In this document: positions 55,551 to 64,000 of the stretch, piece after piece
How the letters are laid out: each line of letters begins with the position of its first letter
Numbering within the stretch: position 1 is the first letter of the stretch
Assembly: GCA_963699345.1 (NCBI GenBank)
Contig: CAVOTL010000005.1
Coordinates: forward strand, 744,001 to 808,000
Direction of reading: 5' to 3'
From: Bog-756 sp963699345
GTDB lineage: Bacteria > Actinomycetota > Acidimicrobiia > Acidimicrobiales > RAAP-2
Length of the DNA: 64,000 nt
Notes under the pieces: generated by a model
Told to the model about the DNA's origin: nothing
The model's input: only the letters and a program-made list of their open reading frames with translations
The model's database searches: none
Translations under genes and position numbers: made by a program

Positions 55551-56819
55551 GTGGCCATCAATGTGACGCCGATCCCCGGCCTCGACCTCGCCGTCAACGA
55601 CGTGCGGATGCGGACGGCCGCGCTGATCAACGACGAGATCCTGCCCCACGAGGAGATCCTCTTCGTGTCCCGCCGGGCCGGCGAGCTCGATGCGGACGAG
55701 CGCGAGCGGGCCCGTCACCGCAGCATCGAGCTCCGCGAGCAGATCAAGGTCCGGGTCAACGAGGCCGGGCTGTGGGCCCCCCACCTCCCCGAGGAGTACG
55801 GCGGGATGGGCCTCGACTTCCTCGAACTCGCCTACATGTACGAGATCCTGTCGTACGCCACCGGTGCGGCGGCCCTGTTCGGGATCGCCGCGCCGAACTC
55901 CGGCAATGCCAGCGTGCTGGTCAAGTACGGGACCGAGGAACAGAAACGTCAGTGGCTGCTCCCCCTCATCGAGGGGGAGATGGAGTCGGGCTTCTCCATG
56001 ACCGAACGCGACCACGCCGGCTCGGACCCCCGCTCCATCGCCACCGAGGCCGTCCGCGACGGCGACGACTGGATCATCAACGGCCACAAGTGGTTCACGT
56101 CGAACGGCGTCGACGCCGACTTCTTCATCGTGATGTGTCGGGCCGTGGATCCGACCGGGGAGCTGGGCGACCCGGGCCGGATGACCCAGATCATCGTGCC
56201 GGCGGCCACGAGGGGGGTGCACATCGTCCGCGGCATCGGGATCTTCGGGCACGCCACGTCCGACCACTGCGAGATCCGCTACGAGGACGTCCGGGTGCCG
56301 ATCGCGAACACCCTCGGCCTCGTCGGCCAGGGCCACCAGGCCGCGCAGGACCGCCTGGGTGCCGGCCGGGTGTACCACTGCATGAACTCGGTGGGCCAGA
56401 TGTGGCGCGCCTTCGACCTCATGGTGGAGCGGTCACTCACCCGCGAGGTCCACGGCGGGCTGTTGAAGGACAAGCAGTTCGTGCAGGGATTCATCGCCGA
56501 GTCCTACATGGACGTGCAGTCGGCCCGCCTCATGACGATCGACGCCGCCCAGAAGGTGGCGGCCGGGTCGCCGGACGTGCGGACCGCCATCAGCGCCATC
56601 AAGGTCTTCGTGCCCGCCGCCTTCCACCGGGTGGTCGACCGGGCCATCCAGGTCTGGGGCGGAGCCGGGGTCAGCAACGACCTGCCCCTCGGGGGCATGT
56701 ACCTCACGGCCCGGGTGCTGCGCCTCGCCGACGGGCCCGACGAGGTCCACAAGATCCTGATGGCGAAGAACATCCTCCACCAGTTCGAGCGCGGGGAGGG
56801 CTGGAACTTCGGCATCTGA
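55551..56819 (+). CDS. Acyl-CoA dehydrogenase
   Basis: This 422-residue FAD enzyme has the three ACAD domains: N-terminal helices with WAPHLPEEYGGMGL, middle sheet with SMTERDHAGSDP and INGHKWFTSNG, and C-terminal helical domain with QVWGGAGVSNDLPL and the closing LADGPDEVHK. It fits the ACAD10/11-like or long-chain group more than the short-chain one. GTG 55551 follows GGAGG by ten bases. The true substrate is unknown. Confidence 0.9.
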   Translation: MAINVTPIPGLDLAVNDVRMRTAALINDEILPHEEILFVSRRAGELDADERERARHRSIELREQIKVRVNEAGLWAPHLPEEYGGMGLDFLELAYMYEILSYATGAAALFGIAAPNSGNASVLVKYGTEEQKRQWLLPLIEGEMESGFSMTERDHAGSDPRSIATEAVRDGDDWIINGHKWFTSNGVDADFFIVMCRAVDPTGELGDPGRMTQIIVPAATRGVHIVRGIGIFGHATSDHCEIRYEDVRVPIANTLGLVGQGHQAAQDRLGAGRVYHCMNSVGQMWRAFDLMVERSLTREVHGGLLKDKQFVQGFIAESYMDVQSARLMTIDAAQKVAAGSPDVRTAISAIKVFVPAAFHRVVDRAIQVWGGAGVSNDLPLGGMYLTARVLRLADGPDEVHKILMAKNILHQFERGEGWNFGI

Positions 56820-56928
56820 CGGCCGGTCCCCCGCGGCGGCGCCGACCGCCCGGACGCTCGGGGCCACCCCCGTGCCCGTCCCGTCGCGCCACGGCGTGGC
56901 GCGGAGCCGGTCCGATACGCTTACCGTC

Positions 56929-58263
56929 GTGAACCAGCCCCCGATCAACCAATCGCGTCGGATCGTCACCGATCTGCCCGGTCCCCGGTCCAAGGAGCTC
57001 GACACCCGCCGGACGGCGGCGGTCGCCCCCGGGGTCAGCTCGGTGTTCCCCCTGTACATCGAGCGCGCCGAGGGGGCGATCCTCGTCGACGTCGACGGCA
57101 ACTCGCTGATCGACCTGGGCTCGGGTATCGCCGTGGCGAGCATCGGCCACGCCGTCCCCGAGGTCGTGGAGGCCGTCCGCGAGCAGGTCGGCCGGTTCTC
57201 CCACACGTGCTTCATGGTGAGCCCCTACGAGGAGTACGTCGCCGTCTGCGAGGAGCTCAACGCCCGGACGCCCGGGGACCACGAGAAGCGCTCGGCGCTG
57301 TTCAACTCCGGGGCCGAAGCCGTCGAGAACGCCGTCAAGATCGCCCGGCACGTGACCGGCCGGGACGGCGTGGTGGTCTTCGACCACGCCTACCACGGCC
57401 GCACCAACCTGACCATGGCGCTCACCGCCAAGAACATGCCCTACCGCAACCGCTTCGGGCCGTTCGCCCCGGAGGTCTACCGCGTCGCCATGTCGTACCC
57501 CTACCGCGATCCGGAGGGCATGACCGGCGACGAGGCCGCCGCCCGGGCCATCGAGCAGATCGAGCGCCAGGTCGGCGTCGACAACGCCGCCTGTGTGCTG
57601 ATCGAGCCCGTCCAGGGCGAAGGCGGGTTCATCGTCCCCGCTCCCGGATTCCTGCCCGCCGTGGCCGCGTGGTGCCGGGCCAACGGCGTGCTGTTCGTCG
57701 CCGACGAGATCCAGACCGGGTTCTGCCGCACGGGCGACTGGTTCGCCTGCGACCACGAGGGTGTGGTGCCCGACCTCGTCACCACCGCCAAGGCCATGGC
57801 CGGCGGCATGCCGCTGGCCGCCGTGACCGGTCGGGCCGATCTCATGGACGGTGTGCACGTGGGTGGTCTCGGTGGCACCTACGGCGGGAACCCCGTCTCG
57901 TGCGCGTCCGCCCTCGCCTCCATCGGGCTGATGGTCGAGCGGGACCTGGCCGGCGCGGCCCGCCGGATCGAAGCCACCGTGACCGAGCGCTTCCGGTCCA
58001 TGCAGGCCGACCGACCCGGCATCGGCGACATCCGGGGTCGGGGGGCGATGCTGGCCATGGAGCTGGTGCGGCCCGGCACGCGGGAGCCCGATGCCGACGC
58101 GGCCAGGCGCATCGTGGCCGCCTGCCACCGCCAGGGCGTGGTCACTTTGTCGTGCGGGAGCTTCGGCAACGTCATCCGGCTCCTGCCCCCGCTCGTCATC
58201 ACCCCGGAACTGCTCGACGACGGGCTGGGGATCCTCGCCGACGCCGTGACCGCCGAGCTGTAG
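56929..58263 (+). CDS. Class III aminotransferase (4-aminobutyrate aminotransferase-like)
   Basis: This 444-residue PLP enzyme has FNSGAEAVENAVKIAR, the AYHGRTN motif, the PLP-site Asp in VADEIQTGFCRTG and the Schiff-base Lys in TTAKAMAGGMPLAAV. The series resembles GabT/PuuE enzymes, which convert 4-aminobutyrate and similar omega-amines to semialdehydes; specificity is inferred. GTG 56929 has TACGCT eight bases upstream, suggesting a leaderless transcript. An aldehyde dehydrogenase of the succinate-semialdehyde type lies 4 kb downstream, not adjacent. Confidence 0.88.
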   Translation: MNQPPINQSRRIVTDLPGPRSKELDTRRTAAVAPGVSSVFPLYIERAEGAILVDVDGNSLIDLGSGIAVASIGHAVPEVVEAVREQVGRFSHTCFMVSPYEEYVAVCEELNARTPGDHEKRSALFNSGAEAVENAVKIARHVTGRDGVVVFDHAYHGRTNLTMALTAKNMPYRNRFGPFAPEVYRVAMSYPYRDPEGMTGDEAAARAIEQIERQVGVDNAACVLIEPVQGEGGFIVPAPGFLPAVAAWCRANGVLFVADEIQTGFCRTGDWFACDHEGVVPDLVTTAKAMAGGMPLAAVTGRADLMDGVHVGGLGGTYGGNPVSCASALASIGLMVERDLAGAARRIEATVTERFRSMQADRPGIGDIRGRGAMLAMELVRPGTREPDADAARRIVAACHRQGVVTLSCGSFGNVIRLLPPLVITPELLDDGLGILADAVTAEL

Positions 58264-58307
58264 CCAGCCGACTCAGCCGGCGACCGCCGGACCGGTGACC
58301 CCGGGGA

Positions 58308-58916
58308 TCAGGCCTGGAGTCCGGGCCGACCCGAGTCCCGCATGGACGCCAGCCCGGCGTCGAGCAGGGTCAGCTCGTGACCGGCGTCCTCGGTGAGATC
58401 GTGCAGGCGCTGGGCGTTGGCCTCGCCCGCCGAGGCGACCGCCGCCTGCTGCACGTCGGTGGCGGCGCGGACGACCTCGAGGACCTGGGGCACCACCGGG
58501 CCGGGCACCCGGGCGGCCGGATCCACCCGCAGGACCCGGTCGAGGTCGACGGCGGCGGCCTGGAGGCGGCGGCACAAGGACGGCAGCTCGGCGGTGGGTC
58601 CGCCCAGGTCGTCGGCGGCGCGCACCGCGGTGGTGGCCCGGTCGACGGTCCTCCACATCTCCTTGGCCACCCGGGCCGACGACCACTGCCGGACGTCGGC
58701 CTCGCGGAGGCCGGTCGGCGTCCGGTTCCACCGGTTGGAGGCGGCCATGTCCCACAGTGTCGAGGCGCCGACGACCGCGCCGTGGGAACGGAAGGCCCGC
58801 AGCTTCCGCCGCCCGTAGCGCCACAGCAGGAAGCCCCCGGTGACCACGGCGAGCATGACCAGTCCGGCGAACACCACGACGCCGAGGGCGAGCGATTCGA
58901 GCAGCGATCCGGTCAT
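58308..58916 (-). CDS. Membrane-anchored helical protein of unknown function
   Basis: This 202-residue protein has one N-terminal transmembrane segment (about 10-33, ALGVVVFAGLVMLAVVTGGFLLW), a basic stop-transfer (RYGRRK) and a long, mostly helical soluble domain that may form coiled coils. No family was recognised. The ATG at 58916 is the first start in frame and gives the membrane segment at the N-terminus. Neighbours do not clarify its role. Confidence 0.65.
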   Translation of the reverse strand: MTGSLLESLALGVVVFAGLVMLAVVTGGFLLWRYGRRKLRAFRSHGAVVGASTLWDMAASNRWNRTPTGLREADVRQWSSARVAKEMWRTVDRATTAVRAADDLGGPTAELPSLCRRLQAAAVDLDRVLRVDPAARVPGPVVPQVLEVVRAATDVQQAAVASAGEANAQRLHDLTEDAGHELTLLDAGLASMRDSGRPGLQA

Positions 58917-58977
58917 GGGGCCATCCTAGGGCGGTGCCCCCCGGATGGGGCATCCCCCGGGCCAGGCGGACGGCCGC

Positions 58978-59772
58978 TCAGGGTGCCGGCTCCAGGAGCA
59001 GTTCGACCATCCGGTCCAGGGTGGACGCGGGCACTCCGGCCCCGATCGCCCACGCCCGGGCCCCCCCGTACCGGGACGCCACGCCGTCGAGGAAGCCCTC
59101 CATGGTGGGACCCTCGACGCTGAAGCGCGACGGGGGCACCTTGGCCATCCGCTCGGCGAACCCGGGCTCGGCCTTCCATCGCTCCAGGATCAGCTGGATC
59201 CGCTCCGCGGTGATCACGTAGTCGGCGACGATGGCCTCCCGGTCCACGCCGACGATGTCCAGTACCAGCGCGGCCAGCACTCCGGTCCGGTCCTTGCCCG
59301 CCGCGCAGTGGAACACCAGGGGGTAGTGCTCGCGCGATCCGAGCAGCGTCAGGGCCCGGGCCAGGGCGGTGCCGCCGACCTCCAGGTACCAGAGATAGCG
59401 CTCGGCGAGGTCGTCCCCCGCCGGCGCCGGCGCCGCGATCGCCTCGCCGACGGACGCGCCCCGCGACGTCGGGTCGACGGACCTCCCCTCCTGGACCACG
59501 GCCAGGTGGTGGAAGGCCAGTCCTTCGGCACCGAGCGGACCCCGACCCGACCGCTCCAGCTCGCGCTCGGTGCGGAGGTCGATGACGGTCCGGAGTCCGA
59601 GCTCCCGCAGGCGCGCCACGTCGTCGGGGGTCAGCTCGTGGAGGGCGTCGCTGCGGAACAGCCGTCCCCAGCGGACGTTCCGGCCGTCACGCGCCGGGTA
59701 GCCGCCCAGGTCACGGAAGTTGAACGATCCCTCGAGGGCTACCAGTCGTGCGTCGGTGTCCATGGACTCCAT
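58978..59772 (-). CDS. Tyrosine/serine-protein phosphatase (Y_phosphatase3 family)
   Basis: This 264-residue protein has the family opening NFRDLGGYPARDGRNVRWGRLFRSDALHEL, the pattern TVIDLRTERELERSG and the catalytic P-loop HCAAGKDRTG with its nucleophilic Cys, near residue 170. Members resemble PtpB/LipA-type phosphatases and hydrolyse phosphotyrosine, phosphoserine or phosphoinositides. ATG 59772 is chosen after GGAGGGAGAG; ATG 59763 is possible. The substrate is not known. Divergent from the MMPL gene. Confidence 0.88.
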   Translation of the reverse strand: MESMDTDARLVALEGSFNFRDLGGYPARDGRNVRWGRLFRSDALHELTPDDVARLRELGLRTVIDLRTERELERSGRGPLGAEGLAFHHLAVVQEGRSVDPTSRGASVGEAIAAPAPAGDDLAERYLWYLEVGGTALARALTLLGSREHYPLVFHCAAGKDRTGVLAALVLDIVGVDREAIVADYVITAERIQLILERWKAEPGFAERMAKVPPSRFSVEGPTMEGFLDGVASRYGGARAWAIGAGVPASTLDRMVELLLEPAP

Positions 59773-59974
59773 CTTGGCCGCTCTCCCTCCGGCCGGTCGC
59801 CCGGAACACAGGTGTCCGCGGGAGGTGTCCGGGATGGACCGCCCGATGGGCGACAATAGGATGACACCGATCGGTCGGCCCATCGCCCTGGCGGCGTGCG
59901 GCCGCGCCCGCTCGCCGGACCCCGACCGGAACACCGATCCCCCGCCCCACCGCCGAACAGGAGTTCCCCACCCC

Positions 59975-62241
59975 ATGAAGTCCCTCGCCACCTGGTGCGT
60001 GCGCCACCGACTCGTCGTCGTCCTGCTGTGGGTCGCCGCCCTGGTCGGGATGACCCTGCTGTCCCAGGGCATCGGTACGGCCTACAACAACAACTTCTCG
60101 CTGCCCCACACCGAGTCCACCGAGGCGCTCCAGCTGCTCCAGACGGCGGCCCCGAAGCAGGCCGGTGACCAGGAGCGCATCGTGCTCCACACCACCGACG
60201 GCACCCCGGTGACCTCGCCCGAGAACACGGCCTCGGTCGACGCCATGCTCCAGAAGGTGGCGGCGATCCCCCACGTGACCACGTTGCAGTCGCCGTTCGC
60301 CACCACCGCCACCACCCTTCCGGGGGCCACGTCGGGCCAGACCGTCGCCGTCGTCCCCGCGCCCCACCAGGTCAGCGCCGACGGGCAGACCGCGTTCGTC
60401 AACGTGACCTTCGACGTCCAGAGCCAGAACGTGGAGGTCGCCCAGGCCAAGGACTTCGTCGATGCCGCGCTGACCGCCCAGGGCCCCCACCTCGAGGTGG
60501 CGGTGTCCGGCCTCATCGCCGAGCAGGCCGACAGGCAGCCGCTCGGCGGCACCGGCCTCGGCATCATCCTGGCCGCCGTCGTCCTGCTCATCGTCTTCGG
60601 CTCCGTCTTCGCCATGGCGCTGCCCCTGCTGTCCGCACTCGCCTCGCTCGGGACGGCCATCGGGGTGATCGGCCTGCTCAGCCACGTCCTCAAGATGCCC
60701 GTCTTCTCGACCGAGCTGGTCCTCCTGATCGGCCTCGGGGTCGGCGTCGACTACGCGCTGTTCATCGTGACCCGGCACCGCCAGGGACTCCTGGCCGGCA
60801 AGAGCGTCGAGGACTCCATCATCACCGCCGTCAACACGTCGGGACGGGCCGTGCTGTTCGCCGGGATCATCGTCTGCATCGCCCTCCTCGGCATGTTCGC
60901 GCTGGGCGTCACCTTCCTGTACGGCCTGGCCATCGCCGCCGCCATCGGGGTGTCGTTCACGATGATCGCCGCGCTCGACGCTGCTGCCCGCCCTCCTCGG
61001 CTTCATCGGGCCGCGGGTCATGAGCCGCAAGCAGAAGCGGGACCTCGCCACCAACGGGCCGCGCATCGTCGGGGCCGGCAGCAAGGGCTTCTGGCCGCGC
61101 TGGGCGGACTTCATCCAGCGCCAGCCCGTCCTGCCCGCCGTCGTCGCCCTCATCGTGGTGGTCCTCGTCGCCATGCCGTTCTTCTCCCTCCGCCTCGGCT
61201 CCTCGGACCAGGGCAACGACCCGACGTACACGACGACCCGACAGGCCTACGACCTGCTCTCGGCCGGCTTCGGGCCCGGGTTCAACGGTCCGTTGCAGCT
61301 GGTGGCCGAGCAAAAGGGCCAGGTCGACACCCAGACGCTCGACCAGTTGGCCGCCGAGGTGGCCAAGCAGCCCGGGGTGGCCGCCGTCCTGCCCCCGATC
61401 GTCCTGCCCGCCCGCAACGGCGAGCAGGTGGCGCTGATCAACGTCTACCCGACCACGTCGCCGCAGTCCTCCGCGACCACGGACCTCATCACCCATCTCC
61501 GGCAGTCGACGATCCCCGGGGTGGTGAGCGGCACGGGCGTCGCCGTCTTCGTAGGAGGCACCACCGCGATCTTCGTCGATTTCGCCAACGTGCTGACGTC
61601 GAAGCTGCCGCTGTTCATCGGCCTCGTGGTGCTGCTGTCCTTCTGCCTCCTGGCCCTCGTCTTCCGGAGCATCGTCATCCCGCTCACCGCGGCCTGCATG
61701 AACCTGCTCTCCATCGGCGCGGCCTTCGGCATCCTGGTGGCGGTGTTCCAGTGGGGCTGGCTCGGCTCGGTGTTCCAGGTGAACCAGACCGGGCCCATCG
61801 AGGCCTTCCTACCGGTGATGTTGTTCGCCATCCTGTTCGGACTCTCGATGGACTACGAGGTGTTCCTGATCACCCGGATCCAAGAGGAGTACTTCAAGTG
61901 CGGCGACAACCGCACCGCGGTGCGCAACGGCCTGGCGGCCACCGGCAAGACGATCACGGCGGCCGCGCTCGATCATGATCCTGGTCTTCGGCGCGTTCAT
62001 CCTCGGTGGCATCCGGGTCATCAAGGAGTTCGGCCTCGGCCTGGCCGGCGGGATCCTCATCGACGCGGTGGTCATCCGCATGGCCGTGGTGCCCTCGGTC
62101 ATGATCCTGCTCGGGAAGTCCAACTGGTGGTTCCCGAAGTGGCTCCAGTGGCTCCCCCACGTGACCGTCGACCCCGAAGCCCCGACCGGACAGCCGACCG
62201 TCACCCCTCCCCCGGCGGCCGAGGAACCCGTCCCGGTCTGA
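59975..62241 (+). pseudogene. MMPL-family transporter with two one-base frameshifts as sequenced
   Basis: Intact, this would be about 754 residues: TM1, periplasmic domain, TM2-6 with GVGVDYALFIVTRHR, TM7, second periplasmic domain and TM8-12 with GLSMDYEVFLITR, as in RND-type MMPL lipid or drug exporters. Asp-Tyr pairs for proton relay are both present. The first frame fails after IAAL near 60976, where skipping one base gives TLLPALLGFIGPRVM. It fails again after TAAAL near 61970, where skipping one base gives IMILVFGAFILGG. At both sites the sequence is GCGCTCGA where GCGCTGA would keep the frame. Both reading frames stay well conserved, so consensus error is likely. Confidence 0.85.
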
Positions 62242-62362
62242 GCCGTCGGCCGGTCCCGACCGGCCCGCCGCCGAGGACCGCCCGCGGATCGCGGGCCCGC
62301 ACGCCTCCGGGGATCCCGGTGTAAGTTCGGTGCCGCAACCATCACGTCCCAGGGGGTTCTCC

Positions 62363-63808
62363 ATGTCCGACTTCGTCATGACCATCGGTGGGGAGACGGT
62401 GCCCGCCGCCGACTCGTTCGGGGTGGTGAACCCGGCCAACGGCGAGGTGTTCGCCCACGCCCCCGAGTGCACCCGGGACCAGCTCGACGCGGCCTTCGAC
62501 TCCGCCGCCAAGGCCCAGCGGGACTGGAAGCTCGACGCCGACGCCCGACGGGAGACGCTGCTCGGGGTGGCCGACGTGCTGTTCGCCTCGGCCGAGGAGC
62601 TGGCCCCCGTCCTGACCGCCGAGCAGGGCAAGCCCTTGGACCAGGCCACGATGGAGATCTTCGCCTCCGGTATGTGGTGCCAGTACTTCGCCAAGCTCGA
62701 GACACCGCCCCAGGTGATCCAGGACGACGCCGAGGCCTATGTCGAGGTGGTCCGCCGTCCCATCGGCGTCGTGGCCGCCATCACCCCGTGGAACTTCCCG
62801 GTGCTGCTGGGCTTCTGGAAGATCGCCCCGGCCCTCATGGCCGGGAACACCCTGGTGCTGAAGCCGTCCCCCTTCACCCCGCTGTCGACCCTCAAGGCCG
62901 TCGAGCTGCTGCGTGACGTGCTTCCCCCGGGCGTCGTCAACGTGGTCAGCGGGGGCGACGCCCTGGGGGCCTGGATGACCGGTCATCCCGTGCCCCGCAA
63001 GGTCAGCTTCACCGGCTCCATCGAGACGGGCAAGAAGGTGGCCATGTCGGCCGCCCCCGACCTCAAGCGGGTCACCCTCGAACTCGGGGGCAACGACCCG
63101 GCCATCGTGCTCGACGACGCCGACCCGGCCGTGGTCAGCCGGGCCATCTTCGCCGCCGCGTTCAACAACAACGGCCAGGTCTGCTCCGCCATCAAGCGGG
63201 TGTACGTGCCCGAGGCGCTGTACGGCGAGGTGCTGGACGGGTTGACCGCCGCGGCGTCCGCCGTCCAGGTGGGCGACGGGGCGGTGGCCGGCACCAAGCT
63301 CGGCCCGGTCAACAACGCCCCCCAGTTCGAACGGGTCAAGGAACTGGTGGCCGACGCGCTCTCCCACGGGGCGACGGCGACCACCGGTGGTGCCGCCCGC
63401 GAAGGCAACGGCTACTTCTTCGAACCGACGATCCTGACCGACATCAGCGACGGGACGCGGATCGTCGACGAGGAGCAGTTCGGTCCGGCACTGCCGGTGA
63501 TCCCGTACCGCAACGTCGACGAGGTCGTCGAGCGGGCCAACGCCACCCACTTCGGGCTCTCGGGCTCCGTGTGGGGCACCGACACCGACCGGGCCGCCGC
63601 CGTGGCCGGCCAGCTGGAGTGCGGCACGGCGTGGATCAACACGCACCTGGCCCTCGGGCCGGCCCAGCCGTTCGGCGGGTTCAAGTGGAGCGGCGTGGGG
63701 GTCGAGAACGGACCGTGGGGACTGTCCGAGTTCACCGAGGTCCAGGCCGTGCACCGCTCGCGCACCGCCGATGGGTTGAACATGGGCACCTCGAGCATCT
63801 TCTCGTAG
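62363..63808 (+). CDS. Aldehyde dehydrogenase (NAD(P)-dependent)
   Basis: This 481-residue ALDH has the PWNFP motif, the catalytic Glu in TLELGGNDP, the nucleophilic Cys in FNNNGQVCSAIKR and the late FGPALPVIPY and GGFKWSGVGVE segments. It resembles the succinate-semialdehyde/benzaldehyde group; the exact aldehyde is not determinable. ATG 62363 lies eight bases after GGGGG. A functional link to the class III aminotransferase is possible since both fit omega-amine oxidation, but several unrelated genes separate them. Confidence 0.9.
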   Translation: MSDFVMTIGGETVPAADSFGVVNPANGEVFAHAPECTRDQLDAAFDSAAKAQRDWKLDADARRETLLGVADVLFASAEELAPVLTAEQGKPLDQATMEIFASGMWCQYFAKLETPPQVIQDDAEAYVEVVRRPIGVVAAITPWNFPVLLGFWKIAPALMAGNTLVLKPSPFTPLSTLKAVELLRDVLPPGVVNVVSGGDALGAWMTGHPVPRKVSFTGSIETGKKVAMSAAPDLKRVTLELGGNDPAIVLDDADPAVVSRAIFAAAFNNNGQVCSAIKRVYVPEALYGEVLDGLTAAASAVQVGDGAVAGTKLGPVNNAPQFERVKELVADALSHGATATTGGAAREGNGYFFEPTILTDISDGTRIVDEEQFGPALPVIPYRNVDEVVERANATHFGLSGSVWGTDTDRAAAVAGQLECGTAWINTHLALGPAQPFGGFKWSGVGVENGPWGLSEFTEVQAVHRSRTADGLNMGTSSIFS

Positions 63809-64000
63809 GGGTGCCGGGCGGCCCGAGGGCGGCCCGATCCACGGTCGGCGTCACCCCCGGTGCGTCCCGCCACGCCGGTAGGCGTGCCGCGTCGACGCCC
63901 ACCGGCCGCCCGACGCAGCCGTGAGCGAGACCGGGATGCCGTATTCCGGGTCGGCTCCGGGATTCCGGTGGTGTCCGGGTCGTGTCCGAAGGCCGGCACT

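Noticed and set aside
33713..62241. Programmed ribosomal frameshifting at the five one-base breaks
   Set aside because: No slippery heptamer or downstream pseudoknot was recognised, and the affected genes are unrelated families in which frameshifting is not known.

Overview
The window is about 71% GC, densely packed, and uses G or C at almost every third codon position. It carries a mycofactocin operon, an Rpf-type transglycosylase, an NDMA-type alcohol dehydrogenase and MMPL and GtrA-type envelope genes. Together these point to a high-GC Actinomycetota. The mix of mycofactocin genes with giant secreted Ig-like repeat proteins fits an Acidimicrobiia-like lineage best, but that placement is inference. 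No rRNA, tRNA, CRISPR array, transposase or phage gene was seen.

Layout. 1-1.6 kb: end of an SRPBCC gene and a convergent amidohydrolase. 1.7-24.3 kb: four giant secreted proteins, one on the minus strand and three on the plus strand, built from glycine-rich domains, long arrays of roughly 88-residue Ig/cadherin-like repeats and IPT/TIG domains. The three plus-strand genes are paralogues that have recombined with one another. 24.4-25.2 kb: a DUF6325-like protein and a SHOCT protein. 25.3-40.3 kb: mycofactocin island, with an NDMA-type alcohol dehydrogenase and the TetR regulator mftR on the minus strand, then mftA-mftB-mftC, FadH/OYE oxidoreductase 1, SDR, FadH/OYE oxidoreductase 2, an ETF/FixABCX-like electron-transfer set, mftE, a second SDR and mftF in a nearly fully overlapping plus-strand operon. 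mftD and mftG are not in the window. 40.3-41.5 kb: a lower-GC leader with hairpins and duplicated motifs before a small Rpf-like gene. 41.6-44.7 kb: DoxX, VOC, cold-shock protein, TAP-like lipoprotein hydrolase. 44.7-48.3 kb: minus-strand redox operon (Ser/Thr-rich membrane protein, ApbE, ferric-reductase-like membrane protein, NuoF-like protein, ferredoxin). 48.7-54.8 kb: OmpR-type two-component system followed by a GT2-GtrA glycosyltransferase and a GT39 mannosyltransferase-like protein, probably one envelope-glycosylation unit. 54.8-63.8 kb: GNAT, acyl-CoA dehydrogenase, class III aminotransferase, small membrane protein, Tyr/Ser phosphatase, MMPL transporter and aldehyde dehydrogenase. 63.81-64.0 kb holds nothing I can support.

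How the parts fit. Mycofactocin is a peptide-derived redox cofactor. The alcohol dehydrogenase and the two SDRs are of types whose bound nicotinamide is re-oxidised by mycofactocin. The ETF alpha/beta, FixC-like and FixX-like genes inside the operon suggest that electrons leave through a flavin/iron-sulfur relay to the quinone pool. Four genes are interrupted by five one-base frameshifts, all of the same sign. This looks more like consensus sequence error than gene decay, although real mutations are not excluded.
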